Position numbers and translations under genes: made by a program
Shown: piece after piece, positions 49,626 through 57,099 of the stretch
How the letters are laid out: each line of letters begins with the position of its first letter
Position numbering within the stretch: the stretch's first letter is position 1
NCBI RefSeq assembly: GCF_001598915.1
Contig: NZ_BDAP01000001.1
Location: 1 to 64,000, forward strand
DNA: 64,000 bases
Source of the DNA: Williamsia muralis NBRC 105860
Lineage (GTDB): Bacteria > Actinomycetota > Actinomycetes > Mycobacteriales > Mycobacteriaceae
Reading direction: 5' to 3'
Notes under the pieces: generated by a model
Databases searched by the model: none
The model's input: only the letters and a program-made list of their open reading frames with translations
What the model was told of the DNA's origin: nothing

Positions 49626-50015
49626 TCAATTGGTCAGGTCGACGCAGATCGTGAGCAGGCTGGTCCCGAACGTCCGAACCGCGAAGCTGTTGGCTCGCGG
49701 CAGCTGGCGCAATCGGGTGCGGGGATTGTCGTCGGGCATGAGGCGAGCTGTGCCGTTGTGCCATCGACCTCGGAGTCGCACCCTGACGGCGGGGTTCGCC
49801 TTGATGTTCTTGACGTACTGCGAGTTTTCGCCGAACTCGGAGACGAACCAGAACTGGTCGCCGACGCGGCTGCCGTCCAAGGGTGTGTGGCGGGGTTGAC
49901 CCGACTTGCGTCCGGTCGTCTCCAGGAGCGTGTGGCTCGGCAATCGTGTAGCCAGCGGGTTCACCAGGCGTCGTTGAACAACCTTGGTGACGCGGTCACG
50001 TACGTCGGTAGTCAT
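49626..50015 (-). CDS. DUF385/F420-dependent nitroreductase-family protein
   Basis: From the ATG at 50015 the 129-residue protein has the deazaflavin-dependent nitroreductase (Ddn-like) pattern: HTLLETTGRKSGQPRHTPLD, FWFVSEFGENSQYVKNIKAN and VRVRLRGRWHNGTARL. These enzymes use reduced F420 to reduce quinones, nitro compounds or other substrates. AGAGGA precedes the start. A perfect palindrome lies upstream in the divergent region. Confidence 0.87.
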   Translation of the reverse strand: MTTDVRDRVTKVVQRRLVNPLATRLPSHTLLETTGRKSGQPRHTPLDGSRVGDQFWFVSEFGENSQYVKNIKANPAVRVRLRGRWHNGTARLMPDDNPRTRLRQLPRANSFAVRTFGTSLLTICVDLTN

Positions 50016-50057
50016 CGCTGTCCTCTTGTGTCGAAGATGGGCATGTCTCACAATACG

Positions 50058-50074
50058 TGTCTCGCTGCGAGACA
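50058..50074. promoter_or_regulatory. perfect palindrome, TetR-like operator
   Basis: TGTCTCG-CTG-CGAGACA is a perfect 17-bp inverted repeat, 43 bp upstream of the DUF385 gene. A second TGTCTCAC half-site lies nearby at about 50044. The form suits a TetR-family repressor, none of which is encoded nearby. Confidence 0.55.
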
Positions 50075-50135
50075 ACTTATTTCGCGTAGGCAACGATGGC
50101 GCAAGCTCGGCCGACACTGGGCCGGGAAGTATCTG

Positions 50136-50789
50136 GTGTCACGTCGAAACCGGCCGGCCGGGCCGTTGCGCTATGTCGCATACTGGCGGTTGATGATTCT
50201 TCCCGCGATCTTCAACTACAGGCGTGAACAGCCGCCGCCTCAGCTCGGCGAGCGCGATGAATGGCATCTCTCCTGGAACTCAACTTCTGCTGACCTGTGG
50301 GCCGGTCTGCGCTCAGACTGGCGCCTCGACGCCGCGTTGCAGGCTCGACATGACCAAACAACCACCCCAATATCCGGCCAAAAGCAACCGATACTGCCGG
50401 CGATTGCAACCGCTGGTGAGGTGCAGATCGACTGTCGCGTCTATGGTTCGGTGCCCGAGAACATCACCCTGTCTGGTGCTGTGCACATCACTGGCCGGGC
50501 CGGCCACGAAGACCCAGACCGCCGAGGCCTGCCACCTCGCTCGATGACCGCAGCGACCGTGACACGAATGCAACTGGCCTCAATAGTCTTCGATCACCGA
50601 CCCGCGATAAACATCGACAACCCCGACCCCAGTCGGCAATACACGAATCTTGAGCCCATCGCGGGCACCGAATGGTTCTACGAACTCGCGCAGCCCCCAG
50701 TCCAACTACACACCTACCGACCGCACGAGCGCGAGCCCGGCGAATTGCGCCAAGAACTACTACTAGTCGACCTCGACACAACGAGCTAG
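50136..50789 (+). CDS. hypothetical protein, 217 aa
   Basis: The best start is the GTG at 50136 with GGAAG 6 bp upstream; an ATG at 50193 is the alternative. The protein is soluble, with WHLSWNSTSADLWAGL, AGEVQIDCRVYGSVPEN, SMTAATVTRMQLASIVF and a hydrophilic end. Third-position GC is lower than in the flanking core genes. No family is recognised. It is the first gene of the composition-shifted island and is followed by a copy of a 34-bp dispersed repeat. Confidence 0.5.
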   Translation: MSRRNRPAGPLRYVAYWRLMILPAIFNYRREQPPPQLGERDEWHLSWNSTSADLWAGLRSDWRLDAALQARHDQTTTPISGQKQPILPAIATAGEVQIDCRVYGSVPENITLSGAVHITGRAGHEDPDRRGLPPRSMTAATVTRMQLASIVFDHRPAINIDNPDPSRQYTNLEPIAGTEWFYELAQPPVQLHTYRPHEREPGELRQELLLVDLDTTS

Positions 50790-50850
50790 TCGTACTAGGA
50801 GGCCTTGCGAAACATTCTGTGGGAATATTGGTCTCGACGAAATTCGGATC

Positions 50851-50884
50851 ATGTCGGGTGGAGTCGACAACGTGCTGGCGAGGG
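50851..50884 (+). repeat. 34-bp dispersed repeat, copy 1
   Basis: It begins ATGTCGGGTGGAGTCGAC and continues AACGTGCTGGCGAGGG, the most diverged of the five copies. It sits 32 bp before a hypothetical gene start. Confidence 0.65.
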
Positions 50885-50916
50885 TGGGTGGCCAGCCAAT
50901 GTGGTGTCATGGATCT

Positions 50917-51504
50917 GTGGTGCTGAACTCGTGCGCGATCCCAGACCCAGCCGCCTGGATCGTCAACTCCGTCCTCGAGTGGTACGACCTCGCCGTGTTC
51001 GGGCCGGCAGGTTTTGATGCGTATGCTCGCTTGCGCTTTATGCCTGATCCGATCGGCGACGACGATGACACCGACGACCAACCTGATGGGCCCTCAAACG
51101 ACCAGGCCAAAGTCGAAAGACTCTGCAAACTCTTGCATTCTGCGACCAGCGCCCCAGATGACTGTTACTTCGCGATCTGGGACGGGTGGCCAAATACCTC
51201 CGACCTCATGCGGCAGAGCGCGCGGATGCACATTCCCAACCGGACCTACTACCTACTCCACGGTCCTCTGTCCGACTTCGGGCAGTGGGGTGTCCGCGAA
51301 ACCGGATACAACCCAGCAGCATTCGTGTGGCCGGCCGATCACGCCTGGTGCATTGCGTCGGACGTCGATCAGCATTGGGCTGGCATCGGAGCAAGCGCCG
51401 ATACGATCAATCGATTACTTGCACAACAGGACTTAGACATTGTCGCCGTCGACCCCGACGCTGGCTTTCCAGTTCATCGAGTTGTAAGCAGATGGCAATC
51501 ATAA
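50917..51504 (+). CDS. hypothetical protein, about 195 aa
   Basis: The frame is open from 50851, but that ATG lies in the dispersed repeat and lacks a ribosome site, so GTG 50917 or 50920 is more likely. The protein contains IVNSVLEWYDLAVFGPAGFDAYARLRFM, an acidic loop, CYFAIWDGWP, RTYYLLHGPLSDFGQWG and PADHAWCIASDVDQHWAGIG. It resembles uncharacterised actinobacterial proteins of about 200 residues with FAIWDGW- and HWAG-type motifs. No function can be assigned. Confidence 0.6.
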   Translation: MVLNSCAIPDPAAWIVNSVLEWYDLAVFGPAGFDAYARLRFMPDPIGDDDDTDDQPDGPSNDQAKVERLCKLLHSATSAPDDCYFAIWDGWPNTSDLMRQSARMHIPNRTYYLLHGPLSDFGQWGVRETGYNPAAFVWPADHAWCIASDVDQHWAGIGASADTINRLLAQQDLDIVAVDPDAGFPVHRVVSRWQS

Positions 51505-51868
51505 GCGCATCGGCACCCGTCGTCGTCGAGCCTGACGTCGAGGCTGCATCGGCTCAAGCAACTGGCTCGAAATCCTCTGGGGGCCTGCCCAATCAGCATG
51601 TGGTAGGTGCAGCAGCTATTGCTGATATGCGTCGCGCCGAAACTGGTAGGCGACCCCGGTAACTCTCAAAGCTAGCCCGATCACGCCGATCGCCCTGCGC
51701 TGCAATCTGTTGCGGGCTTATTCAACCCTCGAGATGCAGAACACCACTAGTGAAGCGCAGAGCGACCCCAGAACATCAGGTACATGTGGAGGTTGGCGAG
51801 GATGCGATATATCAGCGGTGACGTAATGCATTGCACTGCACTTGCTTACATCGATGGAATCCGTATTG
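51505..51868. other. 364-bp gap without a supported gene
   Basis: A 56-codon frame at 51492-51662 starts inside the previous gene and has no ribosome site. The rest holds nothing convincing. Base composition is lower in G+C than the core. Confidence 0.4.
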
Positions 51869-51902
51869 ATGTCAAGTGAACTTGACCACCTGCTGGTGGG
51901 GC
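51869..51902 (+). repeat. 34-bp dispersed repeat, copy 2
   Basis: This copy is closest to the consensus. GTCAAGT-GA-ACTTGAC is a perfect 16-bp palindrome, followed by CAC and CTGCTGGTGGGGC. It lies 37 bp before the lipoprotein ORF start. Confidence 0.75.
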
Positions 51903-51939
51903 GCGTGCTGCTCGTCCGGCGTAGTGCAATACTGCCTGC

Positions 51940-52062
51940 ATGCTGACCCGCTCTGCGATCACCGTGGCGTGCGGGTTCGTCGCGTCTGCCCTTCTTTCCT
52001 CTTGCGCGTCGGGCCAGCAGGAACAATGGGTCACGTGTGGGAGATCCATTGATCAGTGGTGA
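51940..52062 (+). pseudogene. truncated lipoprotein, 40 codons
   Basis: An ATG opens a clear lipoprotein signal: MLTR, a hydrophobic stretch VACGFVASALL and lipobox LSSC with Cys22. Only 18 residues (ASGQQEQW... ending DQW) follow before a stop. A 40-residue lipoprotein is too short for a normal family, so this looks like a 5' remnant cut off where the reversed DUF4440 sequence begins; the two 3' ends overlap by 10 bp. A genuine micro-lipoprotein cannot be excluded. Confidence 0.5.
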
Positions 52063-52422
52063 CGCACTTGGGCTTCCGTGGACGAGACGAGAGTGCCCTG
52101 ATGAAACAACAACTTCCAGCCACCATCTGACTGACGCCAGAGGGAGCTGCGCATTGCATGCCGCCCGGCTCGATCGGTTTCGTATGTCAAGTGGACAAGG
52201 CCGGGTTCGATTTCCCGTCCGACGAAACCAAAGCACTCAATGTGCTGGCCGTCGGGCTCGGCGACGAGTGTCGAGATGATCTCGGCCCGCGTCCATAGCC
52301 TGCCAGAGGCGCCAATTTCTTGGAAGTCACTATCCGAGCAGCTCGTCGATCCGATGTGCCGAGCACCGCGTCTCCGGTTCCAACAACTGTCGCTCGAGAA
52401 TGATGACATCGTCGATGACCAT
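52053..52422 (-). pseudogene. DUF4440 / SnoaL-like protein, frameshifted
   Basis: The first frame reads from the ATG at 52422: VIDDVIILERQLLEPETR, then HRIDELLG, and hits TAG at 52330-52332. The next frame continues perfectly with SDFQEIGASGRLWTRAEIIS and ends FHQGTLVSSTEAQVRHH. Removing one base at the junction restores DELLGSDFQEIGASG, the expected DUF4440 sequence of about 120 residues. So a single-base insertion (or a sequencing error) disrupts an NTF2-like fold protein. These proteins bind or transform small ligands. Confidence 0.75.
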
Positions 52423-52537
52423 GTGGTCATTATGTTCGACGGTGCACGCGCATGTCGAGATCCGGAAAGCGACGTATCCGTGGATCGCAACGAAGGCGGA
52501 ATCGCTTGTGCTCCCCGGTTCACCGGGAAGATAGACT

Positions 52538-52567
52538 ATGTCAAGTAAACATGACGAGGTGCTAGTG
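52538..52567 (+). repeat. 34-bp dispersed repeat, copy 3 (3' end degraded)
   Basis: ATGTCAAGTAAACATGAC is followed by GAG and GTGCTAGTG. The conserved GGGGC end is replaced. It lies 115 bp beyond the start of the frameshifted DUF4440 gene. Confidence 0.6.
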
Positions 52568-52635
52568 CCTAGGGTTAGCTGGCTGCGGCTCGTTCAACGT
52601 GGGTCGGTCTTTCAGCTCCGCTGTCATCCAGGCGG

Positions 52636-53115
52636 TCAGCCAACTCGCCGTTGTTCAACGACTGGCAATTCGATCAGGGTGTTGAGGGCTTTGATGTTGT
52701 GGGTGCCGCACTCGTCCTTCGGGAACCGGGGTATCAAGCCGAGTCCGCCGGAGTTGATCAACCAAACTTCTGGGAGACGCATTGTCGACGCGTCACACGT
52801 GTTGTCCTGTTCGCGGTCTCTACGAGCGAAGTCGGCGACCACGGCTGTGAAGTCGCCGCGGTACCGGGTGTACAGGTATGGGCGGCCTGATTTCTCGCGC
52901 GGACTGCCAACAATCTTCTCACCGCACACGATTGCCTCAACGGGCACGAAGCCATCGGGTATCCGCGATGGTGGCGGCGCCCAATTGCCTACACAGGCCG
53001 GAACCTCTAGCTGTACTGGTGTGGCAGGGGGCGATTCTATGTAGTCAGGTCCACAACCGGCCAGCAAGGGTGCGACGACGACTGCGGTTGCTGTCAGGAT
53101 CTGCCGGCGGGCCAT
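52636..53115 (-). CDS. putative lipoprotein
   Basis: From the ATG at 53115 the 159-residue protein has MARRQILTATAVVVAPLLAGC with lipobox Cys21, so it is lipid-anchored outside the membrane. The mature part has paired cysteines (VPACVGNW; AIVCGEK; NTCDAS; DECGTH) and YLYTRYRGDFTAVVADF. It ends QRRVG. No family is recognised. GC content is lower than the core, consistent with the island. Confidence 0.65.
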   Translation of the reverse strand: MARRQILTATAVVVAPLLAGCGPDYIESPPATPVQLEVPACVGNWAPPPSRIPDGFVPVEAIVCGEKIVGSPREKSGRPYLYTRYRGDFTAVVADFARRDREQDNTCDASTMRLPEVWLINSGGLGLIPRFPKDECGTHNIKALNTLIELPVVEQRRVG

Positions 53116-53238
53116 GAGACCAAACCCGTAGTCGCTCACTACTTCATGTTCCATGGGGTGCACCCGGAACGCAATCGGCATCCCGAATCAACTCATCGGG
53201 ACTCGCGATCGTCCCACGCGAATCCAGCCCGCATGGTC

Positions 53239-53823
53239 TCAACGGTTGCGACGGCGGGCGACAAGTAGGTATGCGGCAACGGCAACAGCGAGGACCGAAG
53301 TCGCCACGGACGCAGCTACCCACGGCAATCGTTTTGAGGATGTGTCGGCCTCATCAGATGACGCCTGCGAGAGTGTCAATCCTGGGCTAGCGGACGTTGA
53401 TGGATCCCATGGCGCCGGCCCAGGCCGTCGTAAGAGAAAGGAGAAGCTGCCGGAAATGGGGTCCCCACCGGTCAGAACGGCTTCGTAGCGCACTTCGTAG
53501 CGGTCTGCCGGTGCTTGCGGTGACGACACGGGTGATGTCACGAACGGGCGGCTCATTGTCCGGCCGGATCGGGTGACCGCTCCACTGGGGTGCTGCAGGA
53601 TGCCGGGCCCATCGACAGTCAGAAAGAAGACATCTGGCCCAATGTCCTTGGAAAAAGTAACTGCCACCTCTGAAGGGGCGACGTCGATCGTGGCGCCGTT
53701 GGCAGGCGTCGTCGACAACACCACGGGGTACGGGCCCGCGGTTGCCGAGCCAGTACAACCGAGCATCCAAACAATTAGCGCGACAGTTGCCCATGTCATG
53801 ACACGCCTGGTCACGCGATCCAT
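53239..53823 (-). CDS. CopC-domain membrane-anchored protein lacking the N-terminal copper His
   Basis: From the ATG at 53823 the 194-residue protein has a signal peptide, a CopC-like beta-sandwich (PYPVVLSTTPANGATIDVAP; VAVTFSKDIGPDVFF; YEVRYEAVLTGGDPISGSFSFLL), a linker, and a C-terminal helix VATSVLAVAVAAYLLVA with RRRNR. Unlike the copC at 25.9 kb, it lacks the mature N-terminal His and the DGHP His. It is therefore unlikely to bind Cu(II) in the usual way. It may be a divergent structural paralogue. Confidence 0.7.
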   Translation of the reverse strand: MDRVTRRVMTWATVALIVWMLGCTGSATAGPYPVVLSTTPANGATIDVAPSEVAVTFSKDIGPDVFFLTVDGPGILQHPSGAVTRSGRTMSRPFVTSPVSSPQAPADRYEVRYEAVLTGGDPISGSFSFLLRRPGPAPWDPSTSASPGLTLSQASSDEADTSSKRLPWVAASVATSVLAVAVAAYLLVARRRNR

Positions 53824-54110
53824 CGGATATGTGCTGAACACGAAGGCATTTTGGCACACAGCGGGACGTCCGAGCAGGAGATCGACCCACGGTTTGTCAC
53901 GTTGACGGCCCAGACCAGACGCGTCATCAGCCGGCCGCGCCCAGGACGTCGCGACTGCGATGGCGATCAGCGTGACAATCACACACGACGTCTGACGGCA
54001 AGGTCCACCGGACGTGCGACCTCATCCAACCTACTCATCACGCGTGTAGTGGATGCGGGGCTGCTGTACGCGCTGATCAGTGGTTGGAGTACACACGCGT
54101 TCGCGTTGTG

Positions 54111-54130
54111 TTTCGTCACTGGTGACGAAA
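54111..54130. repeat. inverted repeat in 450-bp divergent gap
   Basis: TTTCGTCAC-TG-GTGACGAAA forms a 9-bp stem, followed by an A-run on the plus strand. It lies in the 53824-54274 gap between the divergent CopC-like and membrane-protein genes. That gap otherwise holds only repeat copy 4 and no supported gene. It may be an operator rather than a terminator. Confidence 0.5.
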
Positions 54131-54171
54131 AAAGATTGAGTCACAATCTGTTACGCCGAAGAGATACCGGT

Positions 54172-54205
54172 ATGTCACGTTAATTCGACAACGTGCTGGT
54201 GGGGC
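54172..54205 (+). repeat. 34-bp dispersed repeat, copy 4
   Basis: ATGTCACGTTAATTCGAC is followed by AAC and the fully conserved GTGCTGGTGGGGC. It lies 69 bp before the membrane protein start. Confidence 0.75.
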
Positions 54206-54274
54206 CGTCGTACTTAGGTCTACGACATGAACGCTCGGTCGATCACGAGGGCAACCTCGTGACAGGATGCGCGT

Positions 54275-54754
54275 ATGGAGCACCATCACCGCGAGCGCCC
54301 AGGGACGCTCCGGCGCGTGTGGCAGGTTCTCCACGTGATCGCGACCATCATGATTCCCTGGGTGCTGGTTGCTTATTATTTTGGTTCGCACACGCAGACA
54401 ATTACGGAGGAAGCCCGCCTTGTTGCGGACTTCCACATGATCGCGGCAATCGCGGCAAGTGCCTTGCTGCTGAGTACGACGGGGCTGCGCCTGTCCGGCC
54501 GCAGTGTTGCTGCGACCGTCCCCTTCGCGATCATTTGGGCGATCACGCTCGCCTTCTCCGTAACCCAGATCCGCGAGTACGGCGACCAATTCCGGTGTGA
54601 CGCCGAGCTGTGCATGCCAGGATTCGGGCTCTTCCTCACTGTCGTCCCGTTCGCAATCGTGGTCACCTTCGCCGTCCTCGGCTCAGCGGCGTTCAGTGTG
54701 GCCACCCGCCGCGCCGACGATTGGTCTTTCCAAGCGTCTTCACGCGCCACGTAG
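54275..54754 (+). CDS. four-helix membrane protein
   Basis: The 159-residue protein starts at an ATG with AGGA 8 bp upstream. A His/Arg-rich N-terminus (MEHHHRERPG) precedes helices VLHVIATIMIPWVLVAYYF, FHMIAAIAASALLLS, VPFAIIWAITLAFSV and VVPFAIVVTFAVLGSAAF. A Cys pair (FRCDAELCMPGF) lies in the loop before helix 4. Function is unknown. Repeat copy 4 lies just upstream. Confidence 0.65.
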   Translation: MEHHHRERPGTLRRVWQVLHVIATIMIPWVLVAYYFGSHTQTITEEARLVADFHMIAAIAASALLLSTTGLRLSGRSVAATVPFAIIWAITLAFSVTQIREYGDQFRCDAELCMPGFGLFLTVVPFAIVVTFAVLGSAAFSVATRRADDWSFQASSRAT

Positions 54755-54819
54755 CTGAACCCGTCTCGCACAGTCGCGGGGATCACGTCGCGCACGTGGC
54801 CCACCCGCCCGGTGGATGC

Positions 54820-55677
54820 TCAGAACGGTGCGTCAGCGGCGAACGCTTTGCCTATCGGGGTAATCAGTTCGGCCATTCGTCGGGTACCGGTACTTCCGAT
54901 CGGTGCCCACAGGGCCGCGCAATGCTGGTCGGTTTCGATCTCGATTTGTTCGCGGCCCGCGGTGCCTGTCTCGGTGACTGTCCCGTCGGTGTTGAGCCAC
55001 CCCTTTGCGGTGAGAGACGCTGCCGCGGCTGCCCATTCGTGGTCGTTCCACAGTCGGGTTGCTCGCAAGAGCGCGGTTGGGACGCGGCCGGTCGCGCCCT
55101 GCATCACGGTGCATTCGCAGGGTCCGAGGTTGTTATCGGCGAGCACTACGAGGTGCGCATCCCCGCGCCATTCGCGGACTACGGTGATCTGCTGCCACAA
55201 CGCGAGCAGCGGATCGGACGGCAACGGAACCGCCGCGTTCGCGGCCGCCAGAGGTTTGCCGGCGAAGTCGGCGGCTTCGATGACAAGGTCCAGCAGGGAT
55301 CGGGCCTCGGCGATGTGGCGGGCAGACAGGGTCACACCGGCCCGCCGCATGGCTCGGTCGACCGCGCGAAAGCGGGCGGCCTGCCATTGCTGCGGCGACG
55401 CGTAGTCCCAGACACCCGTCATGGCCTGGACCGCTCGTGGACTGAAGTTATAGAACGTCGCCGCGGTTACCTGCCATGGAACCGCGCCGAGAGCGGCAGA
55501 TCGAAATGCGAAGTAGCGGGGCCCTCTCTCGGTCACACCCAGCTTGGCCGCCTCGTCGGCGGACTCGGGGGCGAGGTATACGAACAGGTGGGCCGCAGTG
55601 ACAGCTGCAGCCGCATCGCGGACAGCGCCGAGGTCCAGCTGCGATGTGGGTTCAAACGTCTCGGTGGCATGCATCAT
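54820..55677 (-). CDS. SCO6745-like protein
   Basis: The 285-residue soluble protein begins at an ATG overlapping the GntR stop (ATGA), with GGAG 6 bp upstream. It is largely helical: YFAFRSAALGAVPWQVTAAT, FSPRAVQAMTGVWDYASPQQW, AARFRAVDRAMRRAG, and WNDHEWAAAAASLTAKGWL near a winged-helix-like end. The pattern matches the SCO6745 family of unknown function found in actinobacteria. Coupling to a GntR regulator suggests that it is expressed under its control. Confidence 0.7.
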   Translation of the reverse strand: MMHATETFEPTSQLDLGAVRDAAAAVTAAHLFVYLAPESADEAAKLGVTERGPRYFAFRSAALGAVPWQVTAATFYNFSPRAVQAMTGVWDYASPQQWQAARFRAVDRAMRRAGVTLSARHIAEARSLLDLVIEAADFAGKPLAAANAAVPLPSDPLLALWQQITVVREWRGDAHLVVLADNNLGPCECTVMQGATGRVPTALLRATRLWNDHEWAAAAASLTAKGWLNTDGTVTETGTAGREQIEIETDQHCAALWAPIGSTGTRRMAELITPIGKAFAADAPF

Positions 55678-56345
55678 GTTGTGCTCCTTGGGTTATCGAG
55701 GCCATTGGTGGTTCCGATGATGTGGGCTGCTAGGGCAGCGGCGGCCGCTTCGCCAGCCTTGTTCATAGCGAGTTCTTTGAGCTGTCGATGTTCGGTGAGC
55801 GCGTCGCGATCACGGTGGCTGGACGCTGACCAGCGGCGAGAGAGTTCACTCGCAGTCCACAGCCGATCGAAAGTGTCCAGCAGGACGTCGTTGCCGCACG
55901 CATCGAGCAGCGTCCGATGGAAGCGGTAGTGGGCACTCGCCCATGCGTCCGAGTAGTGGACGTCGTCCTCATGTTCGTATCCGGGTGTGTTTTCCAGGCG
56001 GTGGTGTGCAGCGCTCACCCGTGCTTCCCATTCAAGATCACCACGCTCTATCGACATTCGCAGCATGGTCGGCTCAACGACCGACCGCGCCTCCGCGACA
56101 ACCTGCCACCGGCCATCACCTGCCTGGGGAACTACAAATCCGCGGTTCGGCAGTCGCTCCGCCAGGCCTTCTCCCACCAGGCGCAACAGGCATTCTCGGA
56201 TCACCGACAGGCTCACGCCCCTCGCTGCGGCGAGCTCCTGCGGTTTCAGTGCGCCGCCGGGGGGCACATCGCCGTGCAAAACGGCCGCACGCAACCACTC
56301 GTACGTTTTCGACGAAGGTGTTTCTGGCGTCTCAGCCTGCCTCAT
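55674..56345 (-). CDS. GntR-family (FadR/FCD) regulator
   Basis: This 223-residue regulator has an N-terminal winged helix (LRAAVLHGDVPPGGALKPQE; GVSLSVIRECLLRLVGEGL; NRGFVVPQ) and a helical FCD ligand domain (SVVEPTMLRMSIERGD; AHYRFHRTLLDACGNDVLL; ALTEHRQLKELAM). The His/Asp positions typical of metal-assisted carboxylate binding are present (D, H in HYRFH and EHRQL). Direct repeats overlapping its start probably mediate autoregulation. It is coupled to the SCO6745-like gene. Confidence 0.87.
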   Translation of the reverse strand: MRQAETPETPSSKTYEWLRAAVLHGDVPPGGALKPQELAAARGVSLSVIRECLLRLVGEGLAERLPNRGFVVPQAGDGRWQVVAEARSVVEPTMLRMSIERGDLEWEARVSAAHHRLENTPGYEHEDDVHYSDAWASAHYRFHRTLLDACGNDVLLDTFDRLWTASELSRRWSASSHRDRDALTEHRQLKELAMNKAGEAAAAALAAHIIGTTNGLDNPRSTT

Positions 56346-56375
56346 ATAATCGACTGTACACCTATAATCGATTAT
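56345..56375. promoter_or_regulatory. GntR operator repeats
   Basis: TATAATCGA(C/T)T occurs twice as a direct repeat (from 56345 and 56363). The second overlaps the perfect 12-bp palindrome ATAATCGATTAT (56364-56375). The AT-rich block lies across the gntR start and promoter. The 56376-56651 stretch beyond it shows no supported gene. Confidence 0.6.
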
Positions 56376-56651
56376 CTAGGTACGGCGACAGATCTCACGC
56401 CTCGACCGCACTTTGTGAGCAGAAGAAGGCGAGCCGGCGGGCCGCTGTTTGCCGGGCTACTTCCGCCATCGCTGACGGCGACGGAAGCTACCTCCACTGC
56501 GACGGCCCACAGGTAAGTGCGGCTTTGGGCCTTGGGAAGTCCCGCCCCGCCTCGACTGCACGACACCCTGCAGCAGACAATCTCCGGCTACGTTTCGCAA
56601 CTGGTGGCTAAACATGTTGCGGTGCACCAGGTTACGCAGACATCCTATGTT

Positions 56652-56685
56652 GTGTCATATAAACTTGACGCTGTGTCGGTGGGGC
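56652..56685 (+). repeat. 34-bp dispersed repeat, copy 5
   Basis: GTGTCATATAAACTTGAC is followed by GCT and GTGTCGGTGGGGC. It lies 9 bp before a small ORF. Confidence 0.7.
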
Positions 56686-56694
56686 ACTCGCGCG

Positions 56695-56955
56695 ATGACG
56701 GATACGTGTGTTGAACCAGGACAGTGTCAGACGTCTTCACGCCCCACCGAGGGCCGGTTCGAACGCAAGCTCGCCGAGCTGCTCGAAATGGCCGACGAAC
56801 GTGTAGCTCTGCGCACGCGCCGTCGCACTGGCCGAACAAGGGGTGTCACGTCAGCGCCGCTCAGTACCGATCCATCAACGCGCTCGACGCAGCCCACATG
56901 TCCGTTTCGCGACATTCGGTGTCGCATTTGCTCGATTGCAAACCTGCACAGCTGA
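56695..56955 (+). CDS. possible small ORF, 86 aa
   Basis: The frame has a helical, charged N-terminal part (GRFERKLAELLEMADERVAL) followed by a basic stretch and a Ser/Thr/Cys-rich end that looks non-coding. There is no clear ribosome site. It may be the decayed start of a regulator gene. It is listed because it directly follows repeat copy 5. Confidence 0.25.
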   Translation: MTDTCVEPGQCQTSSRPTEGRFERKLAELLEMADERVALRTRRRTGRTRGVTSAPLSTDPSTRSTQPTCPFRDIRCRICSIANLHS

Positions 56956-56967
56956 CCCTAACGTTAC

Positions 56968-56981
56968 TTAGGCAAACCTAA
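56968..56981 (+). promoter_or_regulatory. IdeR/DtxR iron box
   Basis: TTAGGCAAACCTAA matches 13 of 14 positions of the core DtxR/IdeR consensus and is preceded by TTAC. It lies about 120 bp upstream of the siderophore-binding protein start at 57100 and should give iron repression of the ABC operon. Confidence 0.8.
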
Positions 56982-57099
56982 TCCGTTCTCCGATCAGGGT
57001 CCCGCTGCTGTCCACAGATGAACACGCGCGGACGTTCGGTGACCGATCCTCGGCGCCGCCGCGGTCGGTGGAATGGGGTATCACGATCGAAAGGGAACC

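Noticed and set aside
51492-51662. 56-codon frame after the 50917 hypothetical gene
   Set aside because: No ribosome site, overlaps the preceding stop, and composition is not protein-like.
52181-52197. ATGTCAAGTGGACAAGG as a sixth copy of the 34-bp repeat
   Set aside because: It lies in conserved DUF4440 coding sequence (LVHLTYETDRA) and lacks the GTGCTGGTGGGGC half.
54111-54130. TTTCGTCAC-TG-GTGACGAAA as a transcription terminator
   Set aside because: The loop of 2 bases is too short and neither neighbouring gene ends there; an operator or protein site is more likely.
50080-57000. Transposon or prophage
   Set aside because: No transposase, integrase, resolvase or phage structural gene was recognised in the island.
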